Assembly (NCBI GenBank): GCA_030950185.1
Contig: JAUZRU010000057.1
Coordinates: 1-44,356 of the forward strand
DNA length: 44,356 nucleotides
Direction of reading: 5' to 3'
Source of the DNA: Paracoccaceae bacterium
Lineage (GTDB): Bacteria; Pseudomonadota; Alphaproteobacteria; Rhodobacterales; Rhodobacteraceae
The position numbers and the translations under genes are program-made. The notes under the pieces are model-generated. The model ran no database searches. It saw nothing but the letters and a program-made list of their open reading frames with translations, and was not told the DNA's origin. Positions 31,476 through 38,483 of the stretch are shown here, piece after piece (the first letter of the stretch is position 1; each line of letters starts with the position of its first letter).

Positions 31476-31677
31476 TTCAGGCCGGTCTCCGGACTTGCGA
31501 GGGGCCTTGCAGCCGGAGCAGCCGCCTTCCCGCGCGAAAGCCGCGCAGTGGCATGTGGCTGATCCTTTCCTCGCCCACCGTTGCGGGGGCAGTGCCGGAT
31601 TCGGGGATGCATCCCTGTACCGGCTTCCCGTTTCACCCCATATGCGTTGCGATTTGCATCCCGCGGGGGCACCTGAA
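31476..31677 (-). promoter_or_regulatory. Cobalamin (B12) riboswitch upstream of cbiM
   Basis: Reading the minus strand, the closing stem begins TTCAGGTGCC near 31677 and ends GGCCTGAA at 31483-31476. Between them lie, in order, GGTGAAACGGGAAGCCGGT, AATCCGGCACTGCCCCCGCA, ACGGTGGGCGAGGA, the highly conserved GCCACTGCGCGG and CGGGAAGGCGGC boxes, and AAGTCCGGAGACCGGC. These are the landmarks of the AdoCbl riboswitch core. It lies about 145 bases before the cbiM start, so B12 should repress cobalt uptake. A GC-rich stem before TTTT at about 31440-31410 may be the expression platform, but this is not certain. Confidence 0.92.
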
Positions 31678-31775
31678 GCGGGGAACAGGATATGCAAAGC
31701 GTGAAACAGGTCAAGACTTGTGTCGGCCCGGCGAAAAAATACCTGTTGTTGTGCCTTGGGGCGGCTTGAAACCAT

Positions 31776-31803
31776 TTGCCTTGCCTGAAACTTGTGCTAT
31801 AGG
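31776..31803 (+). promoter_or_regulatory. Putative acpP promoter
   Basis: TTGCCT (31776-31781) and TATAGG (31798-31803) are separated by 16 bases, giving a leader of about 110 bases before acpP. It lies just beyond the riboswitch region of the divergent cbiM gene. Confidence 0.5.
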
Positions 31804-31831
31804 CGCACCAGATTTGCCGAGGGGCTTTTGC

Positions 31832-31912
31832 ATGTCCAACCGCCCCACGGGCGCTGTTGGTGCCCGATCGGGCGGCAAAGCCGAAAAACGGGAACATGAC
31901 CCGCAACTATGA
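31832..31912 (+). CDS. Possible 26-residue leader peptide of acpP
   Basis: An ATG at 31832, preceded by GAGGGG with an 8-base spacer, opens a 26-codon frame rich in Arg, Gly and Glu (begins MSNRPTGAVG, ends EKREHDPQL) whose TGA at 31910-31912 overlaps the GAGG ribosome site of acpP and ends 10 bases before the acpP ATG. The arrangement is what a translationally coupled leader would look like. No family is recognised and it could be chance. Confidence 0.35.
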   Translation: MSNRPTGAVGARSGGKAEKREHDPQL

Positions 31913-31922
31913 GGATTGAGAA

Positions 31923-32156
31923 ATGAGCGACATCGCAGATCGCGTAAGGAAAATCGTTGTCGAGCACCTGAGCGTCGACGCAGACAAGGTGACCGAAAGT
32001 GCTTCGTTCATCGATGATCTGGGCGCGGACAGCTTGGACACCGTCGAGCTGGTCATGGCCTTCGAAGAGGAATTCGGCATCGAAATTCCCGACGATGCAG
32101 CCGAGACCATCCAGACATTCGGCGATGCGGTGAAGTTCATCTCGGAAGCCGTCTGA
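31923..32156 (+). CDS. acpP: Acyl carrier protein
   Basis: Acidic 77-residue carrier of fatty-acyl chains. The phosphopantetheine attachment serine is S37 in [19 protein letters not shown]. Length and composition are standard. It is followed by an intrinsic terminator at 32193-32217, so most transcripts should end there before fabF. Confidence 0.98.
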   Translation: MSDIADRVRKIVVEHLSVDADKVTESASFIDDLGADSLDTVELVMAFEEEFGIEIPDDAAETIQTFGDAVKFISEAV

Positions 32157-32192
32157 GGCGGGCCGCCGGCCTTTGCCACAGCATGAATACGG

Positions 32193-32217
32193 AAGGCGCC
32201 TGTAATGGGCGCCTTTT
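32193..32217 (+). terminator. Terminator after acpP
   Basis: AAGGCGCC and GGCGCCTT form an 8-base stem around TGTAATG, with a TTTT tail. Located 37 bases after the acpP stop. Confidence 0.8.
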
Positions 32218-32225
32218 CGCGTTTG

Positions 32226-32280
32226 TTGCCCTTTGGGGGGGCAGCTTCGGCTTGCCGGGCTTGCCCCCTTGCGGCAAAAA
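32226..32280 (+). other. Nested hairpin in the acpP-fabF gap
   Basis: GGGGGCA (32236-32243 region) can pair with TGCCCCC (32262-32268), inside an outer TTGCC/GGCAA pair, followed by AAAAAA rather than T. It may be a leader structure or a transcript-processing site before fabF. Base pairing is visible; function is not. Confidence 0.35.
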
Positions 32281-32318
32281 ACGTATCAACCCAAGACTTG
32301 TGAACAAGAGGCAGAGCC

Positions 32319-33587
32319 ATGGAATTGCGTCGGGTCGTCGTTACGGGAATGGGAATGCTCACACCGCTTGCCTGCGGTGTCGAGGAAAGCTGGAAACGTC
32401 TGATCGACGGCCAGTCCGGTGCGGGAACGATCACCCGCTTTGATGCCTCGCATCTGGCCACCGACTATGCCTGCGAAATTCCCATGGGGGACGGCTCGGA
32501 TGGCAGTTTCAACCCCGATGACTGGATGGCGCCCAAGGAGCGGCGCAAGGTTGATGATTTCATCCTGTACGCAATGTGTGCGGCCGAACAGGCAGTGCGC
32601 GATTCCGGCTGGATGCCCGAGGATGAAGAGGACCGTCTGCGCAGCGGCGTGATGATCGGCTCGGGCATTGGCGGGCTGAGCACCATTGCCGATACCGCCT
32701 TGATCCTGCGCGATCGCGGACCGCGGCGGATTTCGCCCTTTTTCATCCCCGGCGCGCTGATCAACCTGGCGTCGGGTCAGGTCAGCATCCGCTATGGTTT
32801 CAAGGGGCCGAATCATGCGGTGGTGACGGCGTGTTCGACCGGCGCCCACGCCATTGGCGATGCCGCGCGCCTGATCGCGCTGGGCGATGCCGAGGTGATG
32901 CTGGCGGGCGGGGCGGAAAGCCCGATTTCCGAGATCGGCATTGCCGGGTTCAACGCCTGCAAGGCGCTGTCCACCAGCCGCAAGGATGCGCCCCAGACGG
33001 CCTCGCGCCCCTGGGACAAGGATCGGGACGGGTTTGTCATGGGCGAAGGCGCAGGTGTTGTGGTTCTGGAAGAATATGAACATGCGGTTGCCCGCGGCGC
33101 CAGGATCTATGCCGAGGTGCTGGGCTATGGCCTGTCGGGCGACGCTTATCATATCACGGCACCGGCCGCCGATGGCGATGGCGGGTTCCGGTCGATGCAG
33201 GCGGCGCTAGAGCGGGCGGGGATCGAACCCGGTGATCTGGATTACATCAATGCACATGGCACCTCTACCATGGCCGATACGATCGAGCTGGGCGCGGTAG
33301 AACGCCTGTTGGGGGCCGCGGCCGGCAAGGTCACCATGTCGTCAACCAAATCAGCGACTGGCCACCTGCTGGGCGCGGCGGGTGCGATCGAGGCGATCTT
33401 TTCGATCCTGGCGATCCGCGACCAGATCGCGCCTCCAACGCTGAACCTGGACAACCCGGCGGCCGAGACAGCGGTGGATCTGGCGCCAAACAAGGCCGTC
33501 AGTCGCGAGATCCGCTATGCGCTGTCAAACTCGTTCGGGTTCGGGGGCACCAATGCCTCGGTCCTGTTTGGCAAAGTCGATAGCTGA
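32319..33587 (+). CDS. fabF: Beta-ketoacyl-ACP synthase II
   Basis: Condensing enzyme of fatty-acid elongation. The 422 residues have the catalytic triad C172 (VVTACSTGAHAI), H313 (NAHGTSTMADTIE) and H349 (KSATGHLLGAAG), plus the C-terminal SNSFGFGGTNASVLF loop. Standard length for the family. mltG follows 6 bases after its stop, an arrangement widely seen as acpP-fabF-mltG. Confidence 0.98.
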   Translation: MELRRVVVTGMGMLTPLACGVEESWKRLIDGQSGAGTITRFDASHLATDYACEIPMGDGSDGSFNPDDWMAPKERRKVDDFILYAMCAAEQAVRDSGWMPEDEEDRLRSGVMIGSGIGGLSTIADTALILRDRGPRRISPFFIPGALINLASGQVSIRYGFKGPNHAVVTACSTGAHAIGDAARLIALGDAEVMLAGGAESPISEIGIAGFNACKALSTSRKDAPQTASRPWDKDRDGFVMGEGAGVVVLEEYEHAVARGARIYAEVLGYGLSGDAYHITAPAADGDGGFRSMQAALERAGIEPGDLDYINAHGTSTMADTIELGAVERLLGAAAGKVTMSSTKSATGHLLGAAGAIEAIFSILAIRDQIAPPTLNLDNPAAETAVDLAPNKAVSREIRYALSNSFGFGGTNASVLFGKVDS

Positions 33588-33593
33588 AACAGC

Positions 33594-34628
33594 ATGGCCA
33601 GGCATTTCGCATCAAATGTGATCAACCTGCTGATCGTGGTTCTCGTCCTCACAGGCGGTATCCTCGATTGGGGCAAGATGCGAATGAACGAGCGCGGCGA
33701 TTTCGTCGAGGACGTGGTCTTTGAGGTCAAGGCCGGCGACCGCCTGCAAGGCGTGTCCGAGCGGCTTGAGAAACGCCACCTTATTTCCAGCGCCACGATC
33801 TTTCGGGTTGCGGCGCGCATGTCTGGCGCCGACATGAAGCTGAAATATGGCGAATACCGGCTGCCGGCCTATTCTTCGATGCAGCAGATCCTGGATATCC
33901 TGACCAGCGGCAAGGCCTTGACCTATCAGGTGACCATCCCCGAGGGGCTGACCTCGTTTCAGGTGGTGGCGCTGTTGATGGACGAGCCTCTTTTGACCGG
34001 GGATATCAAGGAGATACCGCCCGAAGGGTCGCTGGCGCCGGATACCTATGCGATCTCGAAAGGCGATAGCAGGGCGGCGCTGATCCGGCGCATGACCATC
34101 GCGCAGCACAAGATCATCACCGATGCCTGGGGCGCGCGTGCGCCGGATCTGCCGCTCAAGACGCCGGACGAGGCGCTGACGCTGGCCTCGATCATCGAGA
34201 AGGAAACCGGCAAGCCCGAAGAACGCCCGATCATTGCCTCGGTTTTCATCAACCGGCTGCGGCTGGGAATGCGTTTGCAGACCGACCCGACGGTGATCTA
34301 TGGCCTGACCAAGGGCAAGGGTGCGCTGGGCCGCGGGTTGCGCCAGAGCGAGCTGCGCAAGCGCACGCCCTATAACACCTATCTGATCAAGGGCCTGCCC
34401 CCGACGCCCATTGCCAACCCGGGCAAGGCCGCGATCGAGGCTGCCCTGAATCCGGCCGATACCGACTATCTGTTTTTCGTGGCCGACGGTACCGGCGGGC
34501 ATGTGTTTTCAAGAACCATCGACGAGCATACGAAAAACGTGCGCAAATGGCGCCGGATCGAGGCCCGGCGCAGGGCCGAGGCGCGCAAGCGCAAAAAGGC
34601 CGAAGCTGAGAAAAAGAAACAACCTTAA
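33594..34628 (+). CDS. mltG: Endolytic peptidoglycan transglycosylase MltG
   Basis: Inner-membrane lytic transglycosylase thought to terminate nascent glycan chains. The 344 residues have an N-terminal transmembrane segment (residues 9-25), a LysM-like region (VVFEVKAGDRLQGVSERL, 41-58) and the catalytic core LASIIEKETGKPEERPIIASVFINRL (E202 or E204 region), then LQTDPTVIYG and YNTYLIKGLPPTPIANPG. A Lys/Arg-rich C-terminal tail ends the protein. It is 6 bases after fabF and directly precedes the GTA promoter. Confidence 0.96.
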   Translation: MARHFASNVINLLIVVLVLTGGILDWGKMRMNERGDFVEDVVFEVKAGDRLQGVSERLEKRHLISSATIFRVAARMSGADMKLKYGEYRLPAYSSMQQILDILTSGKALTYQVTIPEGLTSFQVVALLMDEPLLTGDIKEIPPEGSLAPDTYAISKGDSRAALIRRMTIAQHKIITDAWGARAPDLPLKTPDEALTLASIIEKETGKPEERPIIASVFINRLRLGMRLQTDPTVIYGLTKGKGALGRGLRQSELRKRTPYNTYLIKGLPPTPIANPGKAAIEAALNPADTDYLFFVADGTGGHVFSRTIDEHTKNVRKWRRIEARRRAEARKRKKAEAEKKKQP

Positions 34629-34637
34629 AGATAGCTA

Positions 34638-34666
34638 TTGACATATCGAACGCTTTAGGGTATAAC
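34638..34666 (+). promoter_or_regulatory. Near-consensus promoter ahead of the GTA cluster
   Basis: TTGACA (34638-34643, perfect -35) and TATAAC (34661-34666, five of six) are separated by exactly 17 bases. It begins 10 bases after the mltG stop and lies about 100 bases before terS. This is the best promoter in the window and the natural start for the GTA operon, or for a short leader RNA. Confidence 0.75.
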
Positions 34667-34691
34667 CCAAGGCAAGCTGGAAGAAGTGGGC

Positions 34692-34731
34692 AAGCGGAAC
34701 GGCAGAAATGCCGGGCCGCTTTTCATTTTTC
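34692..34731 (+). terminator. Terminator-like hairpin in the GTA leader
   Basis: AAGCGG (34692-34697) pairs with CCGCTT (34716-34721), and GGC (34701-34703) with GCC (34710-34712), separated by a symmetric 3x3 internal loop; the T-rich tail TTCATTTTTC follows. It lies 26 bases downstream of the promoter -10 and 35 bases before the terS start. It may be an attenuator of the GTA operon or the end of a roughly 55-base RNA. Confidence 0.6.
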
Positions 34732-34765
34732 TCGTGCGGAGCATGGGAAGAAGGCTTGGGGATTT

Positions 34766-35113
34766 ATGACAACTGAAACACCCGATGGGGACAGCCGGGC
34801 CGAGGAAATCCTTGGCCGGGCAAGGCGGCATCATGCCGAAATTGGTACCGTTCTGGAGCAGGCGCTGGCGCGCATGAAACAGGGCGAAGAGGCCGACATG
34901 CGGGCCTTTTCGGCCACGATCCAGGCATACTGGAAATCATTGCAGACCGTATTGGAACGGGAGATCGAGCTTGAAAAACGCGCGTTTGAGCAGGGGGAAA
35001 GACTGCGCGGAGGGGCGCTTGACCTTGAGGCCGCCCGCGCTGAGGTCGGGCGCAGGCTGGCTTGCCTCAAGGCCGCGCGACGAGGTCGCGGCCTTTCTGG
35101 CGGGGCTGAGTGA
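34766..35113 (+). CDS. GTA orfg1, small terminase subunit
   Basis: A 115-residue, largely helical protein rich in Glu, Arg and Ala, at the position of R. capsulatus orfg1, which is known as the GTA small terminase (DNA-recognition partner of TerL). The segment EQALARMKQGEEADMRAFSATIQAYWKSL suggests helical bundles suited to oligomerisation. It is the first gene after the leader and overlaps terL by 95 bases. In GTAs DNA is packaged with little sequence preference, so the specificity part is expected to be reduced. The call is by position and family size, not by a strong motif. Confidence 0.8.
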   Translation: MTTETPDGDSRAEEILGRARRHHAEIGTVLEQALARMKQGEEADMRAFSATIQAYWKSLQTVLEREIELEKRAFEQGERLRGGALDLEAARAEVGRRLACLKAARRGRGLSGGAE

Positions 35114-36383
35114 CAACGCGCTGGCGGCGCTGCCCTATCTGTTCGAGTTCTGGGCGCTGGAGCACCAGCTGCCGCCCGCGGGCGAATGGAAAACCTGGGT
35201 CGTCATGGGCGGTCGCGGGGCCGGCAAGACACGCGCGGGCGCCGAATGGGTGCGCGCGCAGGTAGAAGGCGCGCGCCCCGCAGATCGTGGCCTGGCCCGG
35301 CGGGTGGCATTGGTGGGCGAAACCATCGAGCAGGTGCGCGAGGTCATGGTGTTCGGCGACAGCGGCATCATGGCCTGCTCGCCCCCCGACCGGCGCCCGA
35401 AATGGGAGGCAACCCGCAAGCGGCTGGTGTGGGAAAACGGGGCCATCGCGCAGCTGTTTTCGGCCCACGAGCCCGATGCCCTGCGCGGCCCGCAATTCGA
35501 TGCCGCCTGGGTGGATGAACTGGCGAAATGGAAAAAGGCGCGCGCGGCGTGGGACATGCTGCAATTCGCGCTGCGGCTGGGCGACAACCCGCGGCAGGTG
35601 GTGACGACGACGCCGCAGAACGTGGCGGTGCTGCGCGAGATCCTGAATGCTGACAGCACGGTTGTGACCAGCGCCCCGACCGAGGCCAACCGGGCCTTTC
35701 TGGCCGACAGCTTTCTGGCCGAGGTGACGGCGAAATATGGCGGTACGCGGCTGGGCCGGCAGGAGCTGGACGGCGTGCTGCTGGACGAGGCCGAGGGCGC
35801 GCTGTGGCCTCCGGCCCTGATCGAGGGGGCGCAGATTGCCGATATGCCGGCGCTGGATCGGGTGGTGGTGGCGGTGGACCCGCCGGTGAGCGGCGGGGCG
35901 CGGTCGGATGAATGCGGGATCATCGTGGCGGGGGTGGTGTCAAAGGGCCCTCCGGGCAGCTGGCGGGCCTATGTGCTGGAAGATGCCAGCCTGGGCAGCG
36001 CCAGCCCCCAGGCCTGGGCCGAGCGCGCCGTCCAGGCGTTTCACGACCACCGCGCCGAGCGGGTGATCGCCGAGGTCAACCAGGGCGGCGATCTGGTCGA
36101 GGCGGTGATCCGGCAGGTGGACCCGCTGGTGCCTTATCGCGCCGTGCGCGCAAGCCGGGGCAAGGCCGCGCGGGCCGAGCCGGTGGCGGCGCTTTACGAA
36201 CAGGGGCGGGTGAAGCATCTGCGCGGGCTGGCGCTGCTTGAGGAACAGATGGCGTTGATGACGGCGCAGGGTTTCACCGGGCGGGGCAGCCCCGACCGGG
36301 TGGATGCGCTGGTCTGGGCGCTGCATGATCTGATGATCCTGCCGGCGGCCCATTGGCGGGCCCCGCGGCTGCGGGGCTTGTAG
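35019..36383 (+). CDS. terL: GTA orfg2, large terminase subunit
   Basis: Packaging motor and headful nuclease of the gene transfer agent. The N-terminal ATPase shows Walker A GGRGAGKT (64-71 from this start) and Walker B-like FDAAWVDELAKW; the C-terminal RNaseH-like nuclease begins with VVVAVDPPVSGG (catalytic Asp) and contains ERVIAEVNQGGDLVE. The start is uncertain. TTG 35019 has GGAGG with a 5-base spacer; TTG 34971 also has GGGAG seven bases upstream but would give a 143-base overlap with terS. From TTG 35019 the protein has 454 residues. GTA TerL is close to HK97/lambdoid phage terminases. Confidence 0.93.
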   Translation: MTLRPPALRSGAGWLASRPRDEVAAFLAGLSDNALAALPYLFEFWALEHQLPPAGEWKTWVVMGGRGAGKTRAGAEWVRAQVEGARPADRGLARRVALVGETIEQVREVMVFGDSGIMACSPPDRRPKWEATRKRLVWENGAIAQLFSAHEPDALRGPQFDAAWVDELAKWKKARAAWDMLQFALRLGDNPRQVVTTTPQNVAVLREILNADSTVVTSAPTEANRAFLADSFLAEVTAKYGGTRLGRQELDGVLLDEAEGALWPPALIEGAQIADMPALDRVVVAVDPPVSGGARSDECGIIVAGVVSKGPPGSWRAYVLEDASLGSASPQAWAERAVQAFHDHRAERVIAEVNQGGDLVEAVIRQVDPLVPYRAVRASRGKAARAEPVAALYEQGRVKHLRGLALLEEQMALMTAQGFTGRGSPDRVDALVWALHDLMILPAAHWRAPRLRGL

Positions 36384-36455
36384 GGCGGCTGCCGGGGCGG
36401 AGCTTTTCACGAATATTGCAAGGCGGGGCCTCCCCGCAGGAACATGGAGCATTTC

Positions 36456-37628
36456 ATGGCATGGAATTTTCTTGCACGCCGCGCGCCCGAGGCCAAGGCG
36501 GCGGCGCCGGTGCGCGCGCCGGTGATTGCCTTTCACGGCAGCGGGCGGGTGGCCTGGTCGGGGCGCGATACGGTTTCATTGATGCGCAACGGATTTGGCG
36601 GCAATCCGGTCGGGTTCCGCTGTGTGCGCCTGATCGCCGAGGCCGCGGCCGCGCTGCCGCTGCTGTTTCTCGACGGCGCGGTGCGGCTGGATACACACCC
36701 GCTGCGCAGCCTGGTTGCGCGGCCCAACCCGGCGCAGGGGCGGGCCGAGTTTCTTGAGGCCGTCTTTGGCCAGTTCCTGCTGAGCGGGGATGCCTATATC
36801 GAGGCGGTTGGCGAGGGCGACAACGGTCTGCCGGCCGAGCTGCATGTGCTGCGCAGCGACCGGATGCGGGTGATCCCCGGTGCCGATGGCTGGCCGGTGG
36901 GCTATGAATATCGCGTGGGCGGGCGCAAGCTGCGCTTTGACGGGGCGGGGGGTGCGGCACCGATCTGCCATATCCGGGCCTTTGACCCGCTGGACGACCA
37001 TTACGGCATGAGCCCGATGCAGGCGGCGGCCGCGGCGCTGGATGTGCATAACGCGGCTTCGCGCTGGTCCAAGGCGCTGCTGGACAACGCGGCGCGGCCC
37101 TCGGGGGCGATCGTCTATCGCGGTGTGGACGGGCAGGGCCAGCTGGGCGAGGACCAGTATCGCCGCCTGCTGGACGAGATGGAGGCCTATCACCAAGGCG
37201 CGGCCAATGCCGGCCGGCCGATGTTGCTGGAGGGCGGGCTGGACTGGAAGCCCATGGGATTCAGCCCGTCGGACATGGAGTTCCAGAAAACCAAGGAGGC
37301 GGCCGCGCGCGAAATCGCACTGGCCTTTGGCGTGCCGCCGATGCTGCTGGGCCTGCCGGGGGATGCGACCTATGCCAATTATGCCGAGGCGCACCGGGCC
37401 TTTTACCGCCTGACGGTGCTGCCGCTGGCGGGGCGTGTTCTGGGCCGGCTGTCGGCCTGGCTGGGGGCGTTTTCGGGCGAGGCGATCGAGGTTGCCCCCG
37501 ATCTGGACCTGATCCCGGCGCTGTCGGCGGAACGCGAGGCCCGCTGGCAACGGGTCAGCGAGGCGACGTTCCTGAGTGACGCGGAAAAACGTGCGCTGCT
37601 GGGCCTGCCGGAGCGCGATGATGACTGA
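36456..37628 (+). CDS. GTA orfg3, portal protein
   Basis: HK97-family portal of 390 residues that forms the dodecameric ring through which DNA enters the head. Conserved regions include NPVGFRCVRLIAEAAAALPLLF, HPLRSLVARPNPAQGRAEFLEA, DPLDDHYGMSPMQAAAAALDVHNAA and EIALAFGVPPMLLGLPGDATYANYAEAHRAFYRLTVLP. ATG 36456 was chosen because GGAG lies 6 bases upstream; ATG 36444 would add four residues. It lies 72 bases after terL and overlaps orfg3.5 by 8 bases. Confidence 0.93.
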   Translation: MAWNFLARRAPEAKAAAPVRAPVIAFHGSGRVAWSGRDTVSLMRNGFGGNPVGFRCVRLIAEAAAALPLLFLDGAVRLDTHPLRSLVARPNPAQGRAEFLEAVFGQFLLSGDAYIEAVGEGDNGLPAELHVLRSDRMRVIPGADGWPVGYEYRVGGRKLRFDGAGGAAPICHIRAFDPLDDHYGMSPMQAAAAALDVHNAASRWSKALLDNAARPSGAIVYRGVDGQGQLGEDQYRRLLDEMEAYHQGAANAGRPMLLEGGLDWKPMGFSPSDMEFQKTKEAAAREIALAFGVPPMLLGLPGDATYANYAEAHRAFYRLTVLPLAGRVLGRLSAWLGAFSGEAIEVAPDLDLIPALSAEREARWQRVSEATFLSDAEKRALLGLPERDDD

Positions 37629-37863
37629 GCGGCGCCGCAGTGGCTCGCGCTTTCTGTACGAGCCCTTTGACATGGCAACCGCCCGGATCGAGGCCCATGA
37701 ACGGCTGATCGACGAACGCTGGGCCGGGCTGGAACGGCGCCTGCAATCGATCGAGGCGATGCTGGAGCGGCTGGAACGCAGGCTGTGGCTGGCGGTTTAC
37801 GGGGTGGTCGGATTTGCCCTTTCGCAGGGGTTTCTGGCGCTGATGGAATCGCCGGTAAGATAA
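37621..37863 (+). CDS. GTA head formation protein (orfg3.5)
   Basis: An 80-residue protein found in this position in Rhodobacteraceae GTA clusters (RCAP_rcc01685 family). It has a helical, charged central stretch (ERLIDERWAGLERRLQSIEAMLERLERR), probably coiled coil, followed by one hydrophobic segment near the C-terminus (LAVYGVVGFALSQGFLAL). ATG 37621 is preferred over 37618 because GGAG lies 7 bases upstream. It overlaps the portal stop by 8 bases. Its exact role is unsettled; a link to head assembly at the membrane is inference. Confidence 0.8.
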   Translation: MTERRRSGSRFLYEPFDMATARIEAHERLIDERWAGLERRLQSIEAMLERLERRLWLAVYGVVGFALSQGFLALMESPVR

Positions 37864-37874
37864 GGAAAATCAAT

Positions 37875-38483
37875 ATGATGAAAACTGTTTCTGCGGCAGG
37901 ACTCGAGGTCAAGTTCTGCCGCCTGGATGCGGGGATCACGCTGGATGATGACGGTGTGATCACAGGATATGCCTCGGTCTTTGATCTGCCCGATCAGGGG
38001 GGCGATATCGTGTGCAAGGGGGCCTATGCGGCCTGCCTGAAACGCCTGGCCGAACAGGGGCGCAGCGTGCGCATGTTGTGGCAGCACGACCCGGCCCAGC
38101 CGATCGGGGTGTGGGAGGAAATCCGCGAGGACGCGCGCGGCCTGTTCGTGCGGGGGCGTTTCCTGACCGAGGTCGCCCGCGGGGCCGAGGCGCTGGCCCT
38201 GGTGCGGGCGGGCGCCATTGACGGGCTGTCGATCGGCTATCGCACGATCCGGGCAAGAAGGAACAGCAAGGGCCAGAGGCTCTTGCAGGAACTGGAGCTG
38301 TGGGAGGTTTCGCTTGTGACCTTTCCCATGCTGCCGGAAGCGCGCATCGCCTCGGGCGCCGGGAAGCCGGGCTCGGCCAAGGATTGTGCGCGGGAACTGG
38401 TCGCGGCGCTGGCCGAGGCCGGAAACATGCTGGCGGCGTGTGGCCAGCAGATTCGTGAACCGAATACGGGAAAGCAGGAATGA
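37875..38483 (+). CDS. GTA orfg4, HK97-family prohead protease
   Basis: A 202-residue U35-family serine protease that trims the capsid protein and scaffold during head maturation. The fold is marked by FDLPDQGGDIVCKGAY, MLWQHDPAQPIGVWEEI (catalytic His) and GAIDGLSIGYRTI (catalytic Ser), followed by LWEVSLVTFPML. It lies 11 bases after orfg3.5 and overlaps the capsid gene by 4 bases (ATGA). The start (MMKTVSAAGLEV) has AAGGA 8 bases upstream. Confidence 0.93.
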   Translation: MMKTVSAAGLEVKFCRLDAGITLDDDGVITGYASVFDLPDQGGDIVCKGAYAACLKRLAEQGRSVRMLWQHDPAQPIGVWEEIREDARGLFVRGRFLTEVARGAEALALVRAGAIDGLSIGYRTIRARRNSKGQRLLQELELWEVSLVTFPMLPEARIASGAGKPGSAKDCARELVAALAEAGNMLAACGQQIREPNTGKQE

